NCBI RefSeq assembly: GCF_002878395.1
Contig: NC_061115.1
Span: forward strand, 94,021,678-94,085,677
Origin: Capsicum annuum
Lineage: Eukaryota; Streptophyta; Magnoliopsida; Solanales; Solanaceae
Length of the DNA stretch: 64,000 bases
Reading direction: 5' to 3'
Each line of letters begins with the position of its first letter. Position 1 is the stretch's first letter. The notes beneath the pieces were generated by a model, which did no database searches, was not told the DNA's origin, and saw nothing but the letters and a program-made list of their open reading frames with translations. This document shows, in pieces, positions 1 through 10,732 of the stretch. Both the position numbers and the translations under genes were made by a program.

Positions 1-217
1 CCTTAGAGGATGTTGGTTTTTAAGACTCTTTGACCGATATGAGAAGGTACCAATAAGGATCTTAGATCATCAAGTTTGTCGGTTACAAACAAAAGAGGTG
101 GCTTCAGTAAAGGTTCTAGGGAGGAACCAAAAGTCTGAGGAAGCTACTTGGGAAACGGAAGAGGACATGAAGTCCAAGTTTCCATATTTGTTTCCCATTC
201 TAGAAAATCATGATTGA
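1..217 (+). pseudogene. Ty3/Gypsy chromovirus A', C-terminal end of pol (chromodomain)
   Basis: An open frame from about 48 ends in TGA at 215-217. It reads through an ILDHQV motif, a KEVASVKVLG strand and EEATWETEEDMKSKFP, the usual C-terminal chromodomain of plant chromoviruses, which follows integrase and helps target insertion to chromatin. The aromatic and acidic positions (ATWE, then a KFPYLF tail) match the copy at 25,180-25,364. Only the last 56 or so codons are inside the window, so the state of the rest is unknown. The sequence upstream of 48 looks like the same pol but is not cleanly open. Confidence 0.8.
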
Positions 218-2556
218 GGTATGTGTTAATCTTCTTAATTTCATTTATGCCTTTGATAGGCCATAGGTTCAATTCCCTAAATTGTTAATTGATTAAGTGT
301 TTTGATAGACAATGGGTTAGAGTCCTAAGGTCAATTGAATGAATGGTTGATTGATAATAATCATGGCATGTGTTTCAACCTTATTGGGTGTCTCTGTGCT
401 CTAACTTGGTTAACGGTTAATTTGATTTTTAATAATGTGTTATCATGTGCATTTGTTTGCCTTACCCGTCATTCTAGGATGAATGGTCCAAGTGGAAGAA
501 AATTGAAACACCTAGGCTTAGACCCTTAGAAAAATTCCTTAGTTGAAGCTTCTGGAATAGGTACGACTCCAGGGTACTAGTTGTACCCATGGATATGACT
601 TAGTGAGCCCCTCTTGTATGATAGAAAGTGTGGTAAGGGTTACACACTGTCCAATATATGACTTAGCCTCCCTATGGTCGTATATTAGGGTACGAGTCGT
701 ATACTACCAAGTCATATGGAGTGTGGAGTTGAACTAGTGAAACTGTTTTGGGTACATTTTGGGGATACAGTATGGGATACCATTCATACCCTTGTTTATG
801 ATTCATGTATGTGTGGTCATACCTTGATCAGTGTAGGGATCCTTGGTGAGGCCTAGGGTACGAGTTAGGGAACCACTCATACACTAGGGTACAATTGAGC
901 TAAGTAAGTAGTACCCACCTGGGAAGACACTTTTCAGATTTTAAGTCAAGGGCTCTGTGGATATTTCCCACCCCAAAACCCTTAAGTCCCCTCACTATAT
1001 AATGTATTATAGCCTTCTAAACACTTATTTTGAAAGATCAAAACCTCCCAAATACTCTCTCAAACTCACTTTTGATGATTGGAGGCTAAGGTTCCGAGGG
1101 GTGTTCATCTAGAGGCAAAGGAAAAGTCAAGTTTCTTTGGGGAATCATATTGTTTATGGCATGTGATTATTTCCCTTATTATTAACTCAAATATGATGTA
1201 TTTTTAACATGAATTATGACTTTTAAATGGTGATTTTGAAATCAAATGTTAAGGTTTTTTTATGCCAAGTGATGAGTAATGATTGCTCTTGCTTAGACTT
1301 ATGTTTATACATAATTTTGGTGATGATATGCACGTGTGGGTGCTTGTTGTTTGTGGTTTAACAAATAGGTCTTGAGTAACCCTAATATTGAGGATTTTTA
1401 TTTTGATTTTGGCCTTAGTAAAGGCATGCCCACAAGGCGTTTGTGAAAATATCAAATAAAAATGTCTAGTCAGATGTTAATGATGTTTTGAAGTAGTTCA
1501 ATGGCCCAATAAGTATAAGTGGTTGGTAAATTGTATGGTATAAACCTTTTTTGCCATGTAATAAGTTAATTTATGATTTTGATAGTTTGATGGATAAAAG
1601 GATTAAAGTCCCTAAACATGAACTTGAATTGCATTTGACGTAAAGTGTGGCATAAGGATGTTAATGAAGAATGAATAGCTTTGTATGGGTGTAGATAACT
1701 ATAAATTGAATTGGATAATGAATTGAGTTAAGGCATTGTCTTATTAAAGTATTTGATTGATAAATGGTTCCATGAAGACCTCGTAGTCATTTATGGTGTT
1801 GAATTGGTTAAATGGGCTAGAGTTCCTAAGTGTTGAATTGAATGGATGTTGATGTACGGACAAAGGGTAAGAGTCCCAATGTCAACTAATGATAGTCGTG
1901 ATGGCTTATGGTTAAAGTCCTTTGCCTGATAAGGTGGCTTGTGGTTAGAGTCCCTTGCTTACTGAAATTGTTTATGGTTAGAGTCACTCGCCAAATGAGC
2001 TCACTTGTCGTTAAAGTCCCTTTCCTAATGAAGCGACATGAGGTTAAAATCCCTTGCCTAGTGAAATTGCTTTAGGTTAGAGTCCTTTGCCTAATGAAAT
2101 GAATTGAGGTAAAATTCCACTTTCTTAATATGATTGGGAAGTTCAATTCTACCAAAGTGTAAGGGTGGAAGGTTAGAGTCCTCCAGTTCATAACTCATGA
2201 TTGAGTGCACCATGAATGCTTGCTGAGTCTTATTTCCATTTTGGTACATTATGAACATGTTATGTATCTACATGTATGCCCATGTATATAAGTGTGGTTG
2301 AGTATGATTTTGAATTGGTTTTCAATGATGACTCTGTGGCCATGGGTATGTCGGTTAGTATGTTGATGTATATAAAATGTTTAGACATCGTCTAAGTTAT
2401 GATATTAGTTTTTTTTCCGTTATTTTTATTTATTGTCGAAGTTCATCCAACACTTGTGGATAGGAATGATGGTTAGGTTGGGTTAACGTGGCGATCTTAG
2501 GTCCATTTTGGGATTCAAATGCCATGCAACATGGCCCAGTTTCGGGTTGTGTCACA
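218..2556 (+). repeat. 3' LTR and untranslated tail of Gypsy element A'
   Basis: This follows the pol stop of A' directly and contains no supported gene. A TATA-like ACTATATAATG lies near 992-1002 in a position expected for an LTR promoter. The right end reads TTTCGGGTTGTGTCACA, which resembles the end of the LTR of element A (GAGTTCGGGTCACA on the minus strand), so A' and A appear to be related families. I cannot place the left LTR boundary exactly; no clear polypurine tract is visible near 218-300. It contains a tandem array at about 1,880-2,190. Short open frames at 335-529 and 2,488-2,733 fall inside it and I regard them as chance. Confidence 0.6.
1880..2190. repeat. Imperfect tandem array, GTTAGAGTCCCTTGCC type
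   Basis: A motif close to GGTTAGAGTCCCTTGCC, followed by variants of TAATGAAAT, recurs about seven times at spacings of roughly 40-50 bases (for example near 1,912, 1,934, 1,978, 2,010, 2,043 and 2,074). The array lies in the downstream half of the A' LTR. The copies are well diverged. No coding potential. Confidence 0.6.
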
Positions 2557-2816
2557 TACGAGTCATGGGGTCAAGTCGTAACCAAGACAGTGAGCTCAAA
2601 GCTCAAGAGATTTTCAAGGGCCAAAATCAGGGGTGTTTCAATTCTCCCCCACTTGGATCATTCATCCTTAAATGAAGAGACAAGGTATTTACCAACACGA
2701 TTAGGCCCAAAACATCACTACTCTTACCTTTAAGACAAAAAACAAGAATACCAAGGAATTTACAATTTTCCCTTTAACTAAGACAGAAAATAAAGATGCT
2801 AAGAACAACACATACC

Positions 2817-4396
2817 TTAAGCCCGATTTTTTGAAACAGGAAATACGAATGGATACTTGGACTTTATGTCCTCATCGGCTTCCCAAATAACCTCTTCAAC
2901 CTTGTGGTTCCTCCATAGAACCTGTACCGAAGCTATGTCCTTAGTCCGCAACCGACGAATTTACCGATCCAAGATTTTAATCGGGACTTCCTCATAAAAC
3001 AAGGAATCCAAAATATCAATATCCTTGATAGGCACAATCAACATTGGATCACCCACACACTTCCTCAATATCAACACATGGACCACTGGGTGAATAGAAT
3101 TCAAACTAGAGGGCAACTCCAAATCATACGCAATACATCCAACCCTCTTCTAAACCAAGTATGGACCAATATACCAGGGATTAAGCTTTCCCTTTTCCCA
3201 AATCGTATTACTTAATTCATGGGAGACACCTTCAAGAACACCTAGTCACCAACCTAAAACTCTAACTTCATATGACTCACATCCGTATAGGAATTTTGGT
3301 GACTTTGGGAGGCATTAATCCTATCCTGAATTACCTTCAGCTTCTTTATCACTTGGTAAACCAAATTCGGGCCAAACATATCCTCCTCACCGACTTTGAA
3401 CCACCTGATAGAAGATCGACATCTACTACCATACAAAGACTCAAATGGAGCCATCCCAGTACTAGAGTAGTAACTATTATTATACGCAAACTCTAAAAGA
3501 GGCAAATGATCAACCCAACTACCACCTCATCAATTACTCCAGATCGAAGCATATCTTCCAATATCTGAATAGTCCTTTCCGCTTGCCCATCCAACTGCGG
3601 GTGAAAAGCAGTACTAAGGCTCACATTGTTCCCTAAACCTTTTTGAAATAAATTCAAAAAGTGCGAAGAGAAATGAGAACCACGATCTGACATGATGGAA
3701 ACAAGCGCCCCATGCAACTTTACAATCTCCTTAATGAATGATTTTGCATAATCCCTCTTTGAAAAGTTAGTCCTCACTGGCAAAAAGTGAGTAGACTTAG
3801 TAATCCTATCCATGATTACCCAAATTGAATTAAACTAATTCTGACACTGAGGAAGACCGGTAACAAAATACACATTAATCACTTCCAACTTTCACATGGG
3901 CAACTCAATTTCTCGATACAACCCTCCGGGCTACAAGTGCTCCACCTTTACTTGTTGGCACACCATGTATTTAGCCAAAAAACATGCCACATCTCACTTC
4001 ATATTATTCTACCAATAGATCTCCTAAATATCTTGATATATTTTTGTCGAACTAGGATGAATGGCATAACGGGACTCATAAGCCTCGGCCAAGATTTATC
4101 TTCCAATCCATCTACATCGGGAACACATAATCTTCCTTGGTACATTAAGGTACCATCTCCACCAATTTCTAAGGCCATCACTTTCTGCCCATCTACATCC
4201 CCCGTGATTTGCATCAAGATAGGATTTAACATTTGCTTCTCTTTCACCTCAGCACCAAAAGATGACCTTACCACCCCTTAAACAAACACACCACCATCGT
4301 AAGATTCCAAGAGGCAAACTCCAAGGTTAGCCAAATGGTGAACATCCTTTACCAACTCCCACTTATCCTCATTTGCATGAGATAGACTCCCCATGG
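2817..4396 (-). pseudogene. Element A integrase and chromodomain, broken
   Basis: Reading the minus strand downward: after the RNase H end (LSMGSLSHANEDK, about 4,396-4,360) comes the zinc-binding region of integrase (4,274-3,999), then the catalytic core at 3,813-3,493 with DRITKSTHFLPV, SDRGSHFSS and an HPQLDGQAERTIQ motif, then a frame change into 3,505-3,254 (LLEFAYNNSYYSS, YGSRCRSSIRWF). The chromodomain end EVIWEADEDIKSKYPF closes with a stop near 2,817. Core Asp and Glu residues are partly retained, but several frameshifts and stops separate the pieces. Confidence 0.8.
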
Positions 4397-4401
4397 ATAA
4401 T

Positions 4402-5829
4402 TGATAATGTCGAAGCTACACCTTTACTCTGAAGATGATTACAATCACTACTAAATGTAGAAACCCAACAAATGTTGGGGTCAAAAACCCAAGGGAATAC
4501 CTAGATTTATGGATCTCAGATGCTGTAATCAATGAGCAAAAACTGGAAAAGTAAATGGGGGGATTTGAATAGCAATATCAAACAAGGAACAAATATCAAC
4601 TTCGGTTGTCATCGGAATTGGTAAGCACTAGGATTGTGTTTTGTCGTACCAACCCAATACCTTAAATGCAGAATCCGATAATTTATGTACCATCTACGGT
4701 CGTTTGGACGAGTAGATGGATTTCACCCTTTACCTTTTGAGTCTCAGGATGTTGCCTTACTAGCCCTTAACTTGATCCCAGTTAAATATTACCTTTTGAG
4801 TATCTAGTTATTAGATGAAATATAACCATCCTACGTAGATAATACCTAGTAGCATGGATCCATAGCTAAACTTCAAATTTTTGTTGTCATTATCTTTTCC
4901 AAGTCACTACTCTTTTGGAGTAAGTAGCAACAATCTAGGCGAGAGCTTAACGTTGTCCACCGCTAATATAACTATTAAAGTGAAAAAAATACAATGCATC
5001 CCTGGGGTATCAGTTCAGGACAACAATAACACCTCCCATACTTTGTCAATATGCCAAGATTTCCAAAACCCTAGCTATAGGTTTTAGCATTTCATGCTTA
5101 TGAAGTAAGCAACAACATTCATGATTGAAAACATAGACGAAATCACAATAATAAGAAGTAGAAAACCCACAACCATAATTGTATTAATCAATTGAAGTTA
5201 ATAAAAAGAATTCTAAGACCAAAGTTGCATATCGAAATCAAAATATGTTTGTAAGTATCAAGAGTGCATAACATCTACTAAAAATCACATAAAGGGTATT
5301 TATAGTACATGAGGTAACCTCAAAATCAAAGCCTGAATAAAATAGGAGAAAAAAAGGTCAGTGGCTACTTATGGTCACTACTTGCTCTCACTCTATAAGC
5401 AGTAGGTATAACTTGCACCCAAGGCTAGGGTGCAAGTAGCAACCGCAAGTGCCAAGCCAAAAAAAATCCTACAGTTCAGCTCTCAGGATTTTTGACTTCT
5501 GATACTTGCTTTGCCCACATGCAGTCCACAAGTACTACATACAATCCGCATGTTGACTTAACAAGTGCAGGGAATCATCTTTTCATCTCTTCTTCAATTC
5601 TCGAACATGCTTTGATCACGAATAAGCTGAAAAGTGTCCTGATCAACCATAATTGCTCGCATAAGCATCCAAAAACACTTGTTTTCTTATTTTTCATGAA
5701 CTTCACATCGAAAACATGATTTCCTTCAAAACATACCCAAAATGCATCATATCTAACAAAACAACCTCAGAAACTTGCATATTTTCATAGTTTAAAGTGT
5801 CAAAAGTGTTATAATTCTATAGCACATCA
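4402..5829. mobile_element. Solo LTR 1 nested in element A
   Basis: A 1,428-base insertion bounded by TG (TGATAATGTCG) and CA (GCACATCA) and flanked by a perfect 5-bp target duplication ATAAT at 4,397-4,401 and 5,830-5,834. The interrupted gene reads through from VADALSRL to LSMGS when the insert is ignored. Near its left end it carries AACCCAACAAATGTTGGGGTC, partly shared with solo LTR 2. No open frame of note and no internal primer site were seen, so a solo LTR left by LTR-LTR recombination is the simplest reading. The superfamily is not determined. Confidence 0.75.
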
Positions 5830-5924
5830 ATAATCTACTAAGAGCATCAGCAACCATATTATCTTTACCTGGATGGTAGTGTAGACTCATGTCATAGTCT
5901 TTAAGCAACTCAAACCATCTCCTT
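5830..5924 (-). pseudogene. Element A RNase H fragment between two insertions
   Basis: Only 95 bases of element A remain between solo LTRs 1 and 2. On the minus strand they encode [31 protein letters not shown], the end of the Gypsy RNase H domain. The frame is open in this piece. Confidence 0.75.
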
Positions 5925-7510
5925 TGCATGTCGCCTAAAAAAAATTCCAAAGAAGTATATTGCGGTCGATATCAAATGTAGTAACCCAGAGCAGGTTGGG
6001 GTCGAACCCACAGGGTAAACATTTAACAGTATCTCAAACTAGAAAAAATCCACGAGCAAAGTGGAAAAGTAAATGGGGGAATTTGAAGTGAACAGTAAGT
6101 AGTAACCGAACATCAATGCTTGGGTTTGTAAACAGTAAAAGACAAACACTAGGACTCTGTTCCCTTGGCTTCTCAACTCTGTAAACTTCTCATGTAACTC
6201 ACCTATTCTCTTGCTCTACATGTAAAGTCGACAAACTATGTATTATTAACCATCTTGTAAACATAATGATAAATCTCACCCCTTACCTTGTGAGTTTCAA
6301 GGTGTCGCCTTATTTCTCCTTGTCTATAACCTCAGTTCGACTTCTACTGTTTGGGTCACAAGTTGATTGGATGAGATAGCAGAATTATAAAATGGACGTA
6401 AATCTCAAAGTACTATCTTAATTCCCTTTTCTTGATCTCAAACTCCCTTGTGAGGACGTTCTCAAATACGGGCAATCCTCAAGCTTCTGCAGTAGCTCTA
6501 AGGTCAAGTAATATGAAGAAGATTAAGATACATGCAGTCATAATCAAATAGATGAATCTCTTACTTCCTTTACATAGTTAATCCATAAGAGTTTCCACAA
6601 CCCCAGTCAGGGAAATTAGTCGCTTATGTTCATTCAGTAATCCATGATAATCGATAAATAATACATGTAATTAATTGCTCAAGAATAAGAGAAAGAAAAT
6701 CTGAAGTCTTCAATTGAATAAAACCCAAAATCTCAAGAACAAAACCTCAATAAGCAAAGTATGTTAAAAGTAGTAAAAGTAATGTAAAAGTGTGTAACCT
6801 AATAAAGGAATAGCACTAAGGTATTTATAAAATCTCAAAATAATCCAGAAATCCTAATTAAATAGAATAGAAAGAGTATGTTGGCACAAGGTACGACTCA
6901 CATAGTCCACTCATAAGGTATTTTTATGGACTCGTACAGTGCTAGTCGTAAGTACTCCAGTAACTGATCTTTCAGGGCTCCAGTCTTCTATTATCCTTAT
7001 GACTCATCCTTACGAGTCGTAGCCATACCTTATGACTTATGGTCTTCACTCGTCACCACCTGGGCCTTTTTCATAGCTTTTGCACACTGGTCAGCCCACG
7101 GCTGGTCAATAAGAGTCGTCATCAGTACTTACAACTCATCTCTTTCTTTGACATCACCTCTAAATGAATGCTTGAGCTTTTATTCTCTTTATGATCGCTT
7201 GACATGACTCGTATTGACTCCTTACGAGTTTTCATCATCCTTCACTTAGTTCCTTTAGCTTAAACTTGGTTAATGTTTTGTTCATAAGTAAGACAACAAA
7301 TCGTACGATGTGTTGACAATTTGTAAATTGACTCATATCCTAAGATGATTTCATCTTTTTCAGAGCTTTTTCCTTCAATTTTCATTCTGAGGTGCTTAGT
7401 ACCTATATTCTCTACAATCAAGTAACAACCATCTCATATCCACCAAAATAATTGCAAGCATAAATTCCTTGCTTTTAGGCATCGAATGTGTCGTGCTTCC
7501 ACGGCACATC
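5925..7510. mobile_element. Solo LTR 2 nested in element A, related to solo LTR 1
   Basis: It begins TGCATGTCGCC, alignable to TGATAATGTCG of solo LTR 1, and shares the block AAATGTAGTAACCCA followed by GGTTGGGGTCGAACCCACAG near 5,973-6,015. The right end GGCACATC aligns to GCACATCA of LTR 1 but has lost the last A. Flanks are TCCTT (5,920-5,924) and TCCTG (7,511-7,515), an imperfect 5-bp target duplication. It contains several near-palindromic copies of TACGAGTCGTA (for example near 7,013). No coding frame recognised. Confidence 0.6.
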
Positions 7511-8640
7511 TCCTGAGATTCAGCTCCGTTTGGGTGAACACATATTGCAGGCTCTTATGATAGAAAAGATATCTGCAGCACTCTATATAAATAGTGACGC
7601 CAAATTTTCAACGCAAAAACCACAGCCAACAACTCCAATTCATGAGTCAAATAATTCTTCTCATCCACCTTCAACTGTCTAGAGGCATAAGCTACCACCT
7701 TGTCATATTGCACCAGAATATAACCAAGCCCCACACAAGATGCATCACCATAAACCACAAAACCAATAGTACCCTCGGGCAGGGTCAAGACTAGAGCCGA
7801 AGTTAGCTAATCCTTCAGCATCTTGAAACTACCTTCACAAGCATCAAACTACAAGAACTTCACCCTCTTCTAAGTTAACTTAGTTAACGGGGCATCTATA
7901 GAAGAGAAACTTTCCATAAATCTCCTGTAGTAACTGGCTAAACCCAGTAAACTTTGGATATCGGCTGGAGTCGTGGGTCTGGACCACTTCTTAACCACTG
8001 CAACTTTTGTAGATCCACTATGATCCCTTCACTAGATATGAAATGACCCAAAAAAGTAACAGCGTTCAACCAAAATTCACACTTAGAGAACTTAGTATAA
8101 AATGGCTGGTCCTTCAAGGTCTGCAATGCAATGTGAAGGTGATCGGCATAATCCGTTTCACTCTTAGAGTACACCAAAATATTATCTATAAATACAATGA
8201 TGAATGAATCCAGAAACTGACGAAAGACTCTATTTATCAAGTCCATAAAAGCCGCTGGGACAATAGTTAACCCAAAAGACAAAACCAGAAACTCAAAATG
8301 CCCATATCGGATATGGAAGACGGTTTTAGGGATATCCACTTCCTTAATCTTATATTGGTGATACCCAGATGGAAGATCGATCTTAGAGAAGAACTTAGCA
8401 CCCTAAAGATGATCAAACAAATCATCTATCCTTAAAAGAGGATACATATTCTTTACAGTCACCTTATTCAATTGCCAGTAATTAATTCACATTCGAAGGT
8501 AACCATCCTTCTTATGCACGACCAATATCGGAGCACCCCACGGGGATAGGCTAGGACAGATGAAACTCTTGTCTAGAAGATCTTTTAATTATTTCTTAAG
8601 CTCCTTTAACTACGTTGGAGCCATTCTATACGGGGGAATA
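7511..8640 (-). pseudogene. Element A reverse transcriptase and start of RNase H, broken
   Basis: The minus strand reads reverse transcriptase from about 8,640 ([18 protein letters not shown]), then 8,339-7,938 with DIPKTVFHIRYGHFEF, FGLTIVPAAF and the catalytic box FIDNILVYS. FIDD has become FIDN, which should abolish polymerase metal binding. RNase H follows at 7,788-7,555 ([46 protein letters not shown]) and continues to 7,511, where solo LTR 2 interrupts it. In-frame stops are present upstream of 8,339. Confidence 0.8.
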
Positions 8641-8879
8641 AATATTGGACGAGTGTCCAAAACAAGATCAATCATAAAATCAATCTCCCCATCTGTAGAA
8701 CACTAGGAAGATTATTAGGGAAGACCTCTAGGAATTCATTTACTACAAGGACAGAATGTAAGTAAAGATCTTTCAAGTTAGGATCTTTTATTCGGACCAA
8801 ATGATAGAGACACCTCTTGGAAATTAATTTCTAGGATCTATGATATGATATGAACCTTTCTTTAGGCATTAAGGGGCTC

Positions 8880-10519
8880 CCTTCCCACTCAATAAGCGGC
8901 TAATTAGGGAATTTAAAAATAACCTTACGGGTCAAACAATCTAAAGAGGCATAGCACGAGCGCAACCAGTCCACCCCTAATATGACATCAAAATAAACCA
9001 TGTCTAATTCAAAAAAAATCCACTAAAGTCTCTCTACCACACACAAATACCATACAACCCCTATAGACTCTTCTAGCCACCATAGAGTCCCCTATCAGGG
9101 TAGAAAAGAAAAGGGGTTCGAAATACACTCAGGACCAAAACCAAAATGCACAGCCACAAATAGGGTCACATAAGAAAGAGTAGACCCCAGATCAAATAAA
9201 TAGTACACGTCATAAGAAAAGAGTTTCAACATACCAATAATGATATCAAGCGATGCCTCAAACTCCTAATGGGTAATGAGAGCATAGAGTAAGTTTTGAT
9301 CTATGCCGGAGCTAAATAGTGCACCCTTTGGTGCAGGAGCTGATGAAGAGGCAACCAGAACCTTGTTTTCCCTAGAAGTAACCTTGCCCATGGGACAGTT
9401 TCTAAGAATATGCCCTGGTTGACCATATTTGAAGCACTTATTCATTCCTTCATCACAGAAACCCCGACACAATAGACCACAAAATCTGTAGGAAGGATAT
9501 GATAGAGCTGATTGGGCCCCACTAGCCTGAGATTATGCACCCTATGCCCAAGAACATCTCCACCCGAGAAATGTTGATCACCATATGACTTTGGGTAAGG
9601 GGCACTAGCCGTCAAGTAGAACCCAGAATTGCCTCACTTTTTCTTGGACCACTTTTCACCATCCCTGTCACTCTGTTGTTGACCTCCCCCTGTTTTGAAG
9701 GCCAAAATTTCTTGCTCTACCTTTCCCCAATCTGAACTTGCTTTCTTTTCTCTTCCTTAACTTGTTGCAGATTAAACCACAAACTAAGAAATATCTATGT
9801 CCTTATTCAACAAGGCAGCCTTACTTTCTAGAATCAAATCATGGTATAACCCAGAAGTAAATTTTATCATTCTAGCCCTCATGCTAGCTACTGACTCAGG
9901 AGCACACCGAAATAACTGATAGAACTTCAAGGCATGCTCCTTAACTGTCATCCTGTCTTACCTGATATTTAGGAATTCTTTGGCCTTTACCTCTCTCAAC
10001 TTCTGAAGAAAGAAGTCATCGAGAAAGTCTCTAGAAAAATCCTTACACAAGGCAGACTCATTATCCACACCCCTGAGTTGCTCCCACTCTTCATACCACT
10101 GATGTGCTACATCTTTTAACTAATTGGCTGCATACTCTACATATTCTACCTCAGTAACATGCATTACATGAAAGATCTTTTCCATCTCATCTATGAAATA
10201 TTGAGGATCTTCCTCAACTTTTGTACCAGTGAAAATAGGAGGTAAAGGCCTCAAATAACAGGGCAATAGAATCCACACGCTCAATCTGAGAAGCAACAAA
10301 CTAAGTGAGCAAATGGATCAATAAGAGAAACTCAACATTAGACATGTCATCTTGAGGTGTCTAAAGAGGGATAGGAGAAATCGGTGGATCTATATTAGGA
10401 CTACCAGAGATAGTGGCCTTAGACCTAGTCTGAACCCCAAGAGTAGGACGAGCTCCATTTCTATTTTCTTTAGATGGGATAGAAGGGTTCCCATGGACAT
10501 TAGATCTTCTTAGAGACAT
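8880..10519 (-). pseudogene. Element A gag and protease, broken
   Basis: The ATG at 10,519 opens MSLRRSNVHGNPSIPSKENR, a plausible gag start just downstream of the primer site. The gag body follows with stops. The zinc knuckle at about 9,440-9,395 reads CFKYGQPGHILRNCP: the second cysteine of the CCHC motif is replaced by tyrosine. Retropepsin remnants at about 9,005-8,900 include a VILGVDWLRSCYASLD block. Gag would form the capsid and bind RNA, and the protease would cut the polyprotein. The frame is interrupted several times. Confidence 0.7.
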
Positions 10520-10713
10520 AATCTGAAATGCAAACAAATAGAAATTAGCAAGATCCAAGACCTTAGACTTTACAGCCCAAAAATAGAACATAGGAAAGAG
10601 AAACATTCCAAAATTCCTTGTAACCTCTCCTTTATAAGTGTGGCGCGCTACACACCCATAAAGGAGACTCTACTGGACACGACTTTGTGGACACCTAATT
10701 ATTAATTAACCTA

Positions 10714-10726
10714 GGCTTTGATACCA
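10714..10726 (-). other. Primer-binding site of element A (tRNA-Met type)
   Basis: The minus strand reads TGGTATCAAAGCC, close to the complement of the 3' end of plant initiator tRNA-Met. It lies six bases inside the 5' LTR end at 10,733. Confidence 0.75.
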
Positions 10727-10732
10727 ATCTGA

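Noticed and set aside
335..2733. Small plus-strand frames in the A' LTR region
   Set aside because: Isolated, no recognised domain, inside LTR sequence with repeats.
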